DNA from: Spirochaetaceae bacterium
GTDB taxonomy: Bacteria > Spirochaetota > Spirochaetia > Treponematales > Breznakiellaceae
Length of the DNA: 14,471 nt
NCBI GenBank assembly: GCA_031265535.1
Contig: JAISCO010000253.1
Location: 1 to 14,471 of the forward strand
Reading direction: 5' to 3'
In this document: in pieces, positions 1 through 6,677 of the stretch
How positions within the stretch are numbered: position 1 is the stretch's first letter
Layout: every line of letters starts with the position of its first letter
The notes under the pieces: generated by a model
What the model was told of the DNA's origin: nothing
What the model saw: the letters and a program-made list of their open reading frames with translations, nothing else
Databases searched by the model: none
Made by a program: the position numbers and the translations under genes

Positions 1-99
1 AAACGTGCTCCCAGTGACGGTCCGCCTGGAGTAAAGACTATTTGGTTAGGGTTAATGAAACTCTACATCCTTCTGGCATACAGGAAGTACCTCTCATGA
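1..99 (+). CDS. Transposase C-terminus, IS4-type (partial)
   Basis: An open frame runs from the window edge to a TGA at 97-99 and gives 32 residues. It contains SDGPPGVKTIWLGLMKLY, which resembles the C-terminal signature of IS4/Tn5-type DDE transposases (a D-G-x-P-G-x-K-T-x-W-x-G-x-x-x-L pattern). The catalytic DDE core would lie upstream, outside the window. The stretch after the stop (about 100-125) could be the outer end of the insertion sequence, but no partner inverted repeat is visible, so its boundary cannot be set. The family call rests on recognising a short tail and could be wrong; whether the whole element is intact is unknown. Confidence 0.5.
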   Translation, partial: KRAPSDGPPGVKTIWLGLMKLYILLAYRKYLS

Positions 100-125
100 A
101 TCTGTGGGTCAAGTGTAGATTGTGC

Positions 126-139
126 GGGGGGGGGGGGGG
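126..139. repeat. Poly-G tract of 14
   Basis: Fourteen consecutive G follow a C at 125 and end at A140. The run lies 26 bp after the transposase stop and outside any gene I can support. Runs of this length are prone to slippage, and in Treponema such tracts can be phase-variable; here no promoter or reading frame is seen that it would switch. Its exact length could also be a sequencing artefact. Confidence 0.9.
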
Positions 140-252
140 ATTTAATAAGTGAACCGAAAATACCGGCGAATAGTTTTCTTGCGCTGACGCTCATGGTAAT
201 CCTCCAATATAATTATACTGCATGGTAATGCGTTTATCGTCAATCCCACACG

Positions 253-290
253 AAAAATGAGCCACAAATTACGCGAATTAACACGAATTA
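253..290 (+). repeat. 10-bp phased A/T-rich repeat
   Basis: Three successive units, CACAAATTA, CGCGAATTAA and CACGAATTA, follow AAAAATGAGC with a period close to 10 bp. The same opening (AAAAATGAGCCRCAAATTAC) occurs in both copies of the 300-bp repeat, at about 4118 and 4491, so this is a truncated or diverged member of that family. Function unknown. Confidence 0.65.
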
Positions 291-352
291 TTGAATTTAG
301 AACAAAAACCTGAAGGCAGCTATCAACTTGAACGCATCTTCGCCCCCATGCT

Positions 353-387
353 AAGTAAAAAGTAAGAAGTAAAAGGTAAGAAGTAAA
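353..387 (+). repeat. AAGTAA-type imperfect tandem tract
   Basis: The stretch consists of AAGTAA units spaced by one to three purines and contains no C until its end. It looks like slippage-derived low-complexity sequence between two repeat modules. No function is suggested by the sequence. Confidence 0.6.
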
Positions 388-395
388 CATTAACA

Positions 396-506
396 ATGCA
401 GGCAGCCGCGTATGCCAATCGCCGTTTTCAGACCCGGAGGCACGGAGCAAAGGCCGCTTCCGGGACGCTAGCGCGGAGCGCATTGAAACCCGCTGGCGGG
501 TATATT
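396..506 (+). repeat. Diverged right-hand module of the 300-bp repeat
   Basis: The stretch aligns by eye with 4269-4374 and 4625-4726. Shared landmarks are GCGTATGC near the left, a CGCC.TTTTC block, GGCACGGAG (as in the second copy), and the right end GCGCGGAGCGCAT followed by the palindrome CCCGCTGGCGGG (489-500). An open frame runs through it into the dehydratase gene, but the encoded 41 residues are repeat-derived and are not taken as part of that protein. Confidence 0.75.
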
Positions 507-511
507 ATACT
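483..511 (+). promoter_or_regulatory. Promoter-like boxes at the end of the repeat module
   Basis: TTGAAA at 483-488 and TATACT at 506-511 are separated by exactly 17 bp. The palindrome CCCGCTGGCGGG fills most of the spacer. The predicted transcription start falls at about 518, next to the ATG at 519, which would make the transcript leaderless or nearly so. The same arrangement recurs before ychF at 4709-4737. Predicted from sequence only. Confidence 0.55.
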
Positions 512-518
512 GGGCGGG

Positions 519-2027
519 ATGCCTGCAAAAAAATCACGCCGTTTGTACATTATTGGAGCCGGTTTTGCCGGACGCACACTAGCCAATGAAATACGCGGCA
601 AGGCGGTATTTGGGGAAGTAGTCGCGTTTCTTGACGATGACCGCGAAAAAATCGGCCAAAACTTTGACGGCGTACCGGTTTTAGGCCCCATACGCGATGT
701 GGCGCGCCTGCTTAGGCGAAAAAGCGCGGACGAAGCGGTCATAGCGATGCCCTCCATATCCGGCAAACACCTGCAAGACCTGTACGGCATACTCAAAAAA
801 GCGGGCTTTGAGCGCATCCGCATACTGCCCGGCATATCGCAGATCATTGAAGGAGACGCCCACCTAATACAGACACGCTCAATCAACCTGCAAGACCTGC
901 TGGGACGCACACCGGTTGCCATCAACCTAAAAGAAAGCCTGGCCTATCTGCGCGGCAAACGAGTCCTCGTTACCGGCGCGGGCGGTTCCATAGGCGGCGA
1001 ACTGTGCCGCCAACTACTTTCCGGCGGAGTCGAGCGGCTGTACCTATTTGGCCACGGTGAAAATTCCATATACCAAATCGACAGCGAACTACGCACACTG
1101 AGGGACGAAGGCGTAGGAGAGAAAACATCGCTTGTACCGGTGATAGGCGACCTAAAAGACCTTGAATACATGGACTACATCATGGGCAGACTAAAAGCCG
1201 AAGCCGTTTTTCACGCCGCCGCCTACAAACACGTCCCGCTGATGGAGGAAAATCCGGTAGCGGTAATCGAAAACAACTTTTTAGGCACATACAACCTGCT
1301 TTGCGCCGCGCAAAAACACGGCGTTGAACGCTTCGTGCTGGTCAGTACGGACAAGGCGGTCGAACCGGTATCCGTCTACGGCGCGTCCAAATACCTATGC
1401 GAGCGGCTCGTGCTCAATGCGGCGCGGACAGCGCCGGCCGGACAAGCGTCAAACTTTATGGCCGTGCGTTTTGGCAACGTACTTGGCTCACGCGGGTCTA
1501 TAGTGCCGCTTTTTCAAAAACAAATTGAGAAAGGCGGGCCGGTTACAATCACACACCCCGGCATGAAACGCTGGTTTATGACAATACCGGAAGCCTGTTC
1601 CCTAGTGCTAAAAGCGGGCGGCGTAGGCGAGAACGGGGCGCTTTACCTGCTGGATATGGGCGATCCGGTTTCTATCCTGGATATTGCGGAACAGATGATA
1701 CGTTTTTACGGATATGAACCGGAAATCGACATAAAAATTGAGACCGTGGGATTGCGCTCAGGAGAGCGGCTGGGCGAAACCCTTTGGGCAGCCTGCGAAA
1801 AACCCGTTGACACTACATTGGAACGCATAAAAAAAATAGAATACCAAGACGGACAGATTTTTTCACGCGCAACGGAAATTGACCTTACGGCGCTGACAAA
1901 GAAATTATTGCCGATATGCCGGTTTGACCCCGCGCTGCCGGACAGCTACCGCAGCGCCCGGGATCTTAGAGAAATCCTTCACGAAATTATCCCGACACTG
2001 CCGGTACAGGACGGGCTCAACGCTTAG
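519..2027 (+). CDS. CapD/WbpM-type nucleotide-sugar 4,6-dehydratase, soluble form
   Basis: This 502-residue protein probably acts on a UDP-N-acetylhexosamine in surface polysaccharide or glycan synthesis. A first Rossmann domain opens with IIGAGFAGR (residues 11-19). The linker has the DLLGRTPV motif seen in WbpM/CapD proteins (126-133). The catalytic SDR domain shows VTGAGGSIGGE (151-161), AAAYKHVPLMEENP, STDKAVEP (276-283), and the YxxxK pair Tyr287/Lys291; RFGNVLGSRGS follows. Full-length WbpM proteins start with about four membrane helices, which are absent here, and large members often carry Met rather than Tyr at the catalytic position. The ATG at 519 is chosen because the frame upstream (from 396) is repeat sequence; no Shine-Dalgarno site is seen. 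The exact sugar substrate cannot be told from sequence. Confidence 0.85.
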   Translation: MPAKKSRRLYIIGAGFAGRTLANEIRGKAVFGEVVAFLDDDREKIGQNFDGVPVLGPIRDVARLLRRKSADEAVIAMPSISGKHLQDLYGILKKAGFERIRILPGISQIIEGDAHLIQTRSINLQDLLGRTPVAINLKESLAYLRGKRVLVTGAGGSIGGELCRQLLSGGVERLYLFGHGENSIYQIDSELRTLRDEGVGEKTSLVPVIGDLKDLEYMDYIMGRLKAEAVFHAAAYKHVPLMEENPVAVIENNFLGTYNLLCAAQKHGVERFVLVSTDKAVEPVSVYGASKYLCERLVLNAARTAPAGQASNFMAVRFGNVLGSRGSIVPLFQKQIEKGGPVTITHPGMKRWFMTIPEACSLVLKAGGVGENGALYLLDMGDPVSILDIAEQMIRFYGYEPEIDIKIETVGLRSGERLGETLWAACEKPVDTTLERIKKIEYQDGQIFSRATEIDLTALTKKLLPICRFDPALPDSYRSARDLREILHEIIPTLPVQDGLNA

Positions 2028-2087
2028 CGTTTGCCGGCGATAGACTTTAGTCTGAAAAGCGGGTATGGTTTCACCTAAAGAGAACAT

Positions 2088-2105
2088 CTGAAAACTTCAG
2101 TTTTT
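2088..2105 (+). terminator. Small terminator-like hairpin
   Basis: CTGAA (2088-2092) pairs with TTCAG (2096-2100) around AAC and is followed by TTTTT. The stem is only 5 bp, so termination may be weak. It lies 60 bp after the dehydratase stop and just before the RNB gene. The 15-mer AAAACTTCAGTTTTT also occurs at 7776-7790 in the hairpin after rmlB. Confidence 0.4.
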
Positions 2106-2126
2106 AAGGGAATAAGGGAATATACA

Positions 2127-3971
2127 ATGCTAAAAGAGCGCAGTCTCTGCGTGTATAAACAAAAGCCGGCCCTGGTCACAGCCGCCGGAGATAAAATTAC
2201 CATACAAGTTGGGGAAGAAGAAGTACGGGCGCGTATTAAAGACATAGAGCTATTGCACGAAGGCCCGCTGACAAGCCTTAACGAGTTGAACGATGTGCCG
2301 CGGGCCAATATCCGGGAAGTATGGGAACTTTGCCTTGACGAGTACGGCGCGGAGGATAAAAGCCTTACCCTGCGTGAATTGGCGGAACTTGCTTATGGCG
2401 CGTTCACTCCCGCGGCGGCGTGGGCGGCTTACAGACTGCTTGCGGACGGGATTTATTTCAACGGCTCTGTGGACGCTATAAAACCGCGCCCGGCCGCGGA
2501 TGTTGAAGCCGCCGAACAACGTTTGAGCGAAAAGCAACTCGATTCTGTTAAGCGCGCCGCTTTTATAGACCGCCTACATTCCGGGAAAATTGATATTGAA
2601 GCCGACTCGCCGTATATGCAAGACATTGCCGCCCTGGCCCTGGGCAAAGCGCTAAAATCGCGCAGCCTGCGTGAAGCCGGTATCGAGGAGACTCCGCTTG
2701 CGGCGCACCGCCTGTTGCTGGAGACCGCCTATTGGAAACCGTCTTTAAATCCCAATCCAAGCCGCTTTGGAGTGTCCTTATCGCCGCCCATTGCCGGCGT
2801 TCCTCCTCCACCGGAGGAGGAACGCGTTGATCTTAGTTCACTGCCGGCATTTGCGATAGACAACGAATGGAGCGACGACCCTGACGATGCCGTATATTTT
2901 GAGGCTGACGGCGGCGGCGGGACATTGTATGTGCATGTCTCGGATCCGGCGGCTTCCATACATGACGGGACGGCGGCGGACAAAGAAGCCCTCGCCCGCG
3001 GCGTTACATTTTACGCTCCTGAAGGAATATCACGAATGATAAGCGAGGAAGCACTGCCGTTTTACGCTCTTGGGCTCTCGGAAACTTCGCCCGCTTTAAC
3101 TTTCAAAATTCGTCTTAACGCTGATTGTTCGATAGCGGATACTGAGATTTTCAGATCCACAGTCCGCGTTACCCGTCTTAGTTATGAAAAAGCGGACGCA
3201 GACCAGCGAATTGCGCCGCTTATCGCCATAGCCGGCCGTAACATCGAAAAACGCCTTGATCTGGGGGCCGCGATCATCGACTTTCCGGAAGTACGGCTCA
3301 TTGTTCATGACGAGCAGGTAGAAATAAACCCCCAGCAAAACTACAAATCCGCTGTTGCCGTGCGCGAATGCATGCTGCTTGCCGGTGAAGCCGCGGCGCG
3401 ATGGGCGCTGGAGCAAAGCCTGCCGTTCCCGTATATCACGCAGGAAACAGGCGACATGCCGGCTCTCATACATGAAGGACTCGCCGGTTCGTACCAGATG
3501 CGCCGCTGTATGCGCCCGCGTAATCTTTCCACAAAACCCGGCCTTCACTGGGGGCTTGGCCTTGATATATATTCGCAGGTAACAAGCCCGCTCCGCCGCT
3601 ACACCGATCTTTTGGCGCATCAACAGATTCGCTCAGTACTGCGCGGCGAAGCCCCGCTTGACAATGACGCGCTGCTTTTGAAACTTGGCGCCGCTGAACG
3701 AGCTACAGTTGCCGCCGCCCGCGCCGACCGCGCCACAATGCTGCACTGGAAACTGGTATATCTTTTGGACAAGCCGGATACTGTTTGGGATGCCGTCCTG
3801 CTGGAAAAAAACGGCCCGCGCGCCGCGCTTTTTATCCCGGCTCTTGGCATGGAAACATCCTGCGCCCTGGGACGTAACGGCAAAGACGCGCCCCTAAACA
3901 GCGCTGTAAAATTACAGCTAAAGTCCGTAAAGATACCGGAATATTTGGCAAACTTTGTCTTTTATTCGTAA
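2127..3971 (+). CDS. RNB-domain 3'-5' exoribonuclease (RNase II/R family)
   Basis: This 614-residue protein should degrade RNA from the 3' end in the cytoplasm. The RNB core spans about residues 237-510. AIDNEWSDDPDDAVYFE places Asp245, Asp251, Asp253 and Asp254 at the spacing of the four metal-binding aspartates of E. coli RNase II (201, 207, 209, 210). SYQMRR (455-460) and TSPLRRYTDLLAHQ (486-499) match the end of the RNB domain. The first 235 residues do not look like the usual paired cold-shock domains; residues 75-120 may be a winged-helix segment. The C-terminal region after about 545 is short and only S1-like in length. An AAGGGAA site (2114-2120) sits 6 bp before the ATG. It is shorter than typical RNase R (over 700 residues) and could be an RNB paralogue with a specialised role. 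Confidence 0.85.
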   Translation: MLKERSLCVYKQKPALVTAAGDKITIQVGEEEVRARIKDIELLHEGPLTSLNELNDVPRANIREVWELCLDEYGAEDKSLTLRELAELAYGAFTPAAAWAAYRLLADGIYFNGSVDAIKPRPAADVEAAEQRLSEKQLDSVKRAAFIDRLHSGKIDIEADSPYMQDIAALALGKALKSRSLREAGIEETPLAAHRLLLETAYWKPSLNPNPSRFGVSLSPPIAGVPPPPEEERVDLSSLPAFAIDNEWSDDPDDAVYFEADGGGGTLYVHVSDPAASIHDGTAADKEALARGVTFYAPEGISRMISEEALPFYALGLSETSPALTFKIRLNADCSIADTEIFRSTVRVTRLSYEKADADQRIAPLIAIAGRNIEKRLDLGAAIIDFPEVRLIVHDEQVEINPQQNYKSAVAVRECMLLAGEAAARWALEQSLPFPYITQETGDMPALIHEGLAGSYQMRRCMRPRNLSTKPGLHWGLGLDIYSQVTSPLRRYTDLLAHQQIRSVLRGEAPLDNDALLLKLGAAERATVAAARADRATMLHWKLVYLLDKPDTVWDAVLLEKNGPRAALFIPALGMETSCALGRNGKDAPLNSAVKLQLKSVKIPEYLANFVFYS

Positions 3972-4018
3972 AATCTGCGAATAACAAAAAATGCAGCAGC
4001 CGGGGGGAGCGGAAAAGC

Positions 4019-4038
4019 ATTTTTGCGAAAGCAAAAAT
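4019..4038 (+). terminator. Hairpin with GAAA tetraloop
   Basis: ATTTTTGC (4019-4026) pairs with GCAAAAAT (4031-4038) around a GAAA loop. It lies 47 bp after the RNB stop and is followed by CTTTGG, so it is an imperfect intrinsic terminator. The stem resembles the TTTTTTGC/GCAAAAAA stems at 12963-12994 and 13010-13029. Confidence 0.45.
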
Positions 4039-4050
4039 CTTTGGAGTGTA

Positions 4051-4374
4051 GGGGGCGCGACAAGGATGGCTGCGGTTGGCCGATGATGTATGGAAACAGC
4101 GCCCCCTTCTGAATAGAAAAATGAGCCGCAAATTACACAGATTACCTGAATGGAAGTAAACCCTTAAACGCCGTTATCGAACCGAAAGCCGCTCCGCCCT
4201 CAACGGCGCAAACAAGTTTGCGATGGCGGCAAACAACAGACCGGAGGTATGTGAAACCCACTGGTGGGCCGCTGGCGGGCGCGTATGCAAAGCGCCATTT
4301 TCAAACCCGAAAGCACAGCGTAAAGTATGCTTGCGGGACACCGGCGCGGAGCGCATGAGAAACCCGCTGGCGGG
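4051..4374 (+). repeat. Composite intergenic repeat, copy 1
   Basis: This copy opens with GGGGGCGC (4051-4058), which is inverted at 4099-4106 as GCGCCCCC. Next come GAATAGAAAAATGAGCCGC, a phased AAATTACACAGATTACC stretch, and AAACGCCGTTATCGA. The right half holds two related palindromes, CCCACTGGTGGG (4257-4268) and CCCGCTGGCGGG (4363-4374). It carries an extra 21 bp near 4212-4232 relative to copy 2, flanked by GCAAACAA, which fits slippage. The TTGAAA box of the other copies is altered here (ATGAGAAA) and no -10 box follows. Confidence 0.85.
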
Positions 4375-4426
4375 CGCTGGCGGGGGCGGGGGGTGGCGGA
4401 AGACCGCCGTAGGCGGGCTGTAGACA

Positions 4427-4726
4427 GGGGGGCGCGACTATGAGGCGCCGGTTTGCGATGATGAATGGAAACAGCGCCCCCTATGAATAGAAAAATGAGC
4501 CGCAAATTACACAGATTACCTGAATGGAAGTAAACCCTTAAACGCCGTTATCGAAGTGAACGCCATTCCGCCCTCAACGGCGCAAACAACAGACCGGAGG
4601 TATGTGAAACCCACTGGTGGGCCGCTGGCGGGCGCGTATGCCAAACGCCATTTTCGTACCTGACGGCACGGAGTGAAGGCTGCTTTGGGTATGCCGGCGC
4701 GGAGCGCATTGAAACCCGCTGGCGGG
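4427..4726 (+). repeat. Composite intergenic repeat, copy 2
   Basis: This copy lies about 375 bp downstream of copy 1 and matches it closely over 4466-4553 and 4581-4640. The GGGGGCGC/GCGCCCCC arms (4428-4435, 4474-4481) are identical while the sequence between them differs. The palindromes are CCCACTGGTGGG (4610-4621) and CCCGCTGGCGGG (4715-4726). Its right end supplies the TTGAAA box used in the promoter call before ychF. Confidence 0.85.
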
Positions 4727-4737
4727 TGGGTTATATT
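4709..4737 (+). promoter_or_regulatory. Promoter-like boxes at the end of repeat copy 2
   Basis: TTGAAA (4709-4714) and TATATT (4732-4737) are 17 bp apart, with CCCGCTGGCGGG inside the spacer, as at 483-511. The predicted start lies near 4744, about 23 bp before the ychF ATG. No Shine-Dalgarno site is visible between them. Confidence 0.55.
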
Positions 4738-4766
4738 TTATTGGGTAGTGCGGTATATTTAATTTT

Positions 4767-5891
4767 ATGGCATTAAATTGCGGTATTGTGGGACTTCCGA
4801 ATGTAGGAAAGTCCACCATTTTTTCGGCGTTGAGTTCCGCGCCGGCGGAAGCGGCAAACTATCCATTTTGCACAATAAATCCGAATATCGGCATCGTGAA
4901 CATGCCGGATGAACGGCTTGCAAAACTGTCAAACATGTTTAAACCGGAGCGCACGATACCGGCTGCTGTGGAATTTGTCGACATAGCCGGACTTGTAAAA
5001 GGCGCGTCTAAGGGCGAAGGCATGGGGAACCAATTCCTTTCGCACATACGCGAGGTGGGCGTCATCGCGCAAGTGGTACGCTGCTTTGAGAACCCCGATA
5101 TAATTCACGTGAATAACAAGATTGACCCCGAATCCGACATGGAGACAGTTAACATTGAACTTGCCCTTGCCGACCTTGAAACACTCCTAAAACGGCAGGA
5201 GCGGGCTGAACGGGCGTTTAAAACACAAGGCGCAGCCGAAAAAAAAACTGCCGAAACCGTACTTGCGGCATTGGCAAAAATTCATGATCTTCTTGAAGAC
5301 GGAAAACCCGCCCGCTCCGCCGGCTTAAACAGCGGCGAATTAAATGCCGTTTACGATTGCCATTTTATTACACTAAAGCCGCAAATTTACATCTGCAACA
5401 CGGACGAAGCCGGCGTAAAAGCGGCGGCAGCCGGTAAACCGGACGCTTACATACAAGCGGTAAGCCGCCGGGCCGCCGCCGAAGGCAGTGAGGCGGTAGT
5501 AATATGCGGGAAATTCGAGGCTGAACTTGCCGGCATTAACGACTTGGACGAAAAAAACGCTTTTCTTGAAGAACTTGGCTTACGGGAACCGGGGCTTGCC
5601 GGCTTGATTCAGGCTTGCTACCGGCTTTTAGGGCTAGCCACATTTTTTACCGCCGGAAAAGACGAATGCCGCGCGTGGACAATCCATGCCGGAGACAACG
5701 CGCCCCGCGCCGCCGGCGTAATTCACACCGATTTTGAAAAAGGCTTTATCAAAGCGGAAGTTTACAGTTTTGACGACATCGTAAAGTACGGAACCGAAGC
5801 CAAAATTAAAGAATCCGGCAAATACCGGATTGAAGGGCGCGACTATATAGTCCAGGACGGCGATGTAATGTTTTTTAAATTTAATTTATAG
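4767..5891 (+). CDS. ychF: YchF/OLA1-type ribosome-binding ATPase
   Basis: This 374-residue protein belongs to the Obg-related YchF family, whose members bind ribosomes and prefer ATP. GLPNVGKST (residues 9-17) is the P-loop. NYPFCTINPNIG holds the G2 region, DIAGLVKGASKGEGMGNQFL the G3 region (from 72), and NTDE (211-214) stands where Ras-type GTPases have NKxD, a hallmark of the family. A helical insert follows G3, and a TGS domain closes the protein from about 290 (FFTAGKDECRAWT, then DGDVMFFKFNL at the end). Length is normal (about 365 expected). No Shine-Dalgarno site precedes the ATG; the P-loop position fixes the start. It is likely the first gene of a unit with the glycosyltransferase 21 bp downstream, an unusual pairing for a housekeeping gene. 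Confidence 0.97.
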   Translation: MALNCGIVGLPNVGKSTIFSALSSAPAEAANYPFCTINPNIGIVNMPDERLAKLSNMFKPERTIPAAVEFVDIAGLVKGASKGEGMGNQFLSHIREVGVIAQVVRCFENPDIIHVNNKIDPESDMETVNIELALADLETLLKRQERAERAFKTQGAAEKKTAETVLAALAKIHDLLEDGKPARSAGLNSGELNAVYDCHFITLKPQIYICNTDEAGVKAAAAGKPDAYIQAVSRRAAAEGSEAVVICGKFEAELAGINDLDEKNAFLEELGLREPGLAGLIQACYRLLGLATFFTAGKDECRAWTIHAGDNAPRAAGVIHTDFEKGFIKAEVYSFDDIVKYGTEAKIKESGKYRIEGRDYIVQDGDVMFFKFNL

Positions 5892-5912
5892 GGACAGGCT
5901 GTAGGGACAAAG

Positions 5913-6677
5913 ATGACAAAACCATTAGTCAGCATCGGCACACTTTCATACAACAGCGCGGCTTTTATTGACAAAACAATTCAATCGGTGCTTTTTCAGA
6001 AATATCAAAATTGGGAATATATTATATGCGATGACTGTTCTACAGATAACACGGTTGACATAATAAAATCGTACAATGACCCGCGGATAAAACTTTTTAT
6101 AAACGAAAAGAATCTGGGATATTACGAGAATCAAAAACAAATTTATAAATACCTTAAAAGCGATTTTATAAAAATATTGGATCATGACGATGTATTGTAT
6201 GCGGATTGTATTGAACGCCAGCTTGACATTTTATTAAACAACGCCGATGCCGGAATAGTAAGCTGCCACGCCGATTTTATTAACGCGGCGGGGAAAAAAG
6301 TATATACAAATAAAATGCCGTTTAAGGCCGATTCCATAAGCAGAAAGCAGATGATTGATTATATGTTTCGGGCGGGGCGCAACTCATTTATCGACGGAAG
6401 CAGGACACTTTTACGAAAAGAGACAATCGGCAGAGATTTCCCATTGGCCGCGGACGAAAAACTGTATATCATCCATGAATCGCTTTGCGCGTACCGGCTG
6501 CTGCCTAGCTCCATGCAGATGAAAATTTCCTGTATAAAAGAATTTCAAAAAGGATACAAAAGTTTGTACATGAACAAAGATTTGCATATATCGCGTTTAC
6601 AGTACATGAATGTCTGCATTGTAAATTTTATCAATTATTTTGCGCGCGCTTTTATCAAGGTTTTATTAAATATATGA
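5913..6677 (+). CDS. Family 2 glycosyltransferase, apparently lacking part of its acceptor region
   Basis: This 254-residue protein has a GT-A fold start: SIGTLSYNSAAFIDKTIQSV (residues 7-26), IICDDCSTDNT (37-47) and the metal-binding LDHDD (89-93). It should transfer a sugar from a nucleotide donor during surface glycan synthesis. Near the C-terminus, FPLAADEKLYIIHESLCAYRL (starting about 176) joins two motifs that are normally separated by roughly 10 more residues of the type WxLWLRLxxxG. That points to an in-frame internal deletion that may weaken or abolish activity. An AGGGA site (5903-5907) lies 5 bp before the ATG. Its stop overlaps the next ATG. Base composition is visibly more A/T-rich than ychF, which may mean separate ancestry. 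Confidence 0.85.
   Translation: MTKPLVSIGTLSYNSAAFIDKTIQSVLFQKYQNWEYIICDDCSTDNTVDIIKSYNDPRIKLFINEKNLGYYENQKQIYKYLKSDFIKILDHDDVLYADCIERQLDILLNNADAGIVSCHADFINAAGKKVYTNKMPFKADSISRKQMIDYMFRAGRNSFIDGSRTLLRKETIGRDFPLAADEKLYIIHESLCAYRLLPSSMQMKISCIKEFQKGYKSLYMNKDLHISRLQYMNVCIVNFINYFARAFIKVLLNI

Larger units (their letters stand above)
100..518. other. Gene-free stretch with repeat debris
   Basis: No gene is supported here. The stretch holds the possible insertion-sequence end, the poly-G run, a phased A/T-rich repeat (253-290), an AAGTAA-type tandem tract (353-387) and a diverged copy of the module that also occurs at 4269-4374 and 4625-4726. The minus-strand open frame across 142-483 is built from these repeats and has no recognisable protein features. 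Confidence 0.6.
3972..4766. other. Gene-free, repeat-filled gap
   Basis: The 795-bp gap between the RNB gene and ychF holds a GAAA-loop hairpin (4019-4038), two tandem copies of a composite repeat (4051-4374 and 4427-4726) and a promoter-like pair of boxes (4709-4737). Short open frames on both strands here are repeat-derived and resemble one another only because the DNA is duplicated. Confidence 0.8.

Noticed and set aside
142..483. Minus-strand open frame of 113 codons
   Set aside because: It runs through repeat modules and the AAGTAA tract, has no recognisable domain, and its N-terminal part is the complement of a repeat also found at 4269-4374.
396..518. 41-residue N-terminal extension of the dehydratase
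   Set aside because: The DNA is a copy of the intergenic repeat; the conserved protein sequence begins just after the ATG at 519.
3096..3623. Long minus-strand open frame of 175 codons
   Set aside because: It is antisense to the catalytic RNB domain, whose motifs are intact on the plus strand.
4223..4423. Plus-strand open frame of 66 codons
   Set aside because: It lies wholly inside repeat copy 1 and its frame is not kept in copy 2 because of the 21-bp difference.
4051..4726. Possible CRISPR array
   Set aside because: Only two long, imperfect copies occur about 375 bp apart; there are no short regularly spaced repeats with unique spacers.
4200..4819. Minus-strand open frames that resemble one another (4200-4505 and 4574-4819)
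   Set aside because: The similarity comes from duplicated repeat DNA. No start signals or protein family are seen, and one runs into the front of ychF on the opposite strand.
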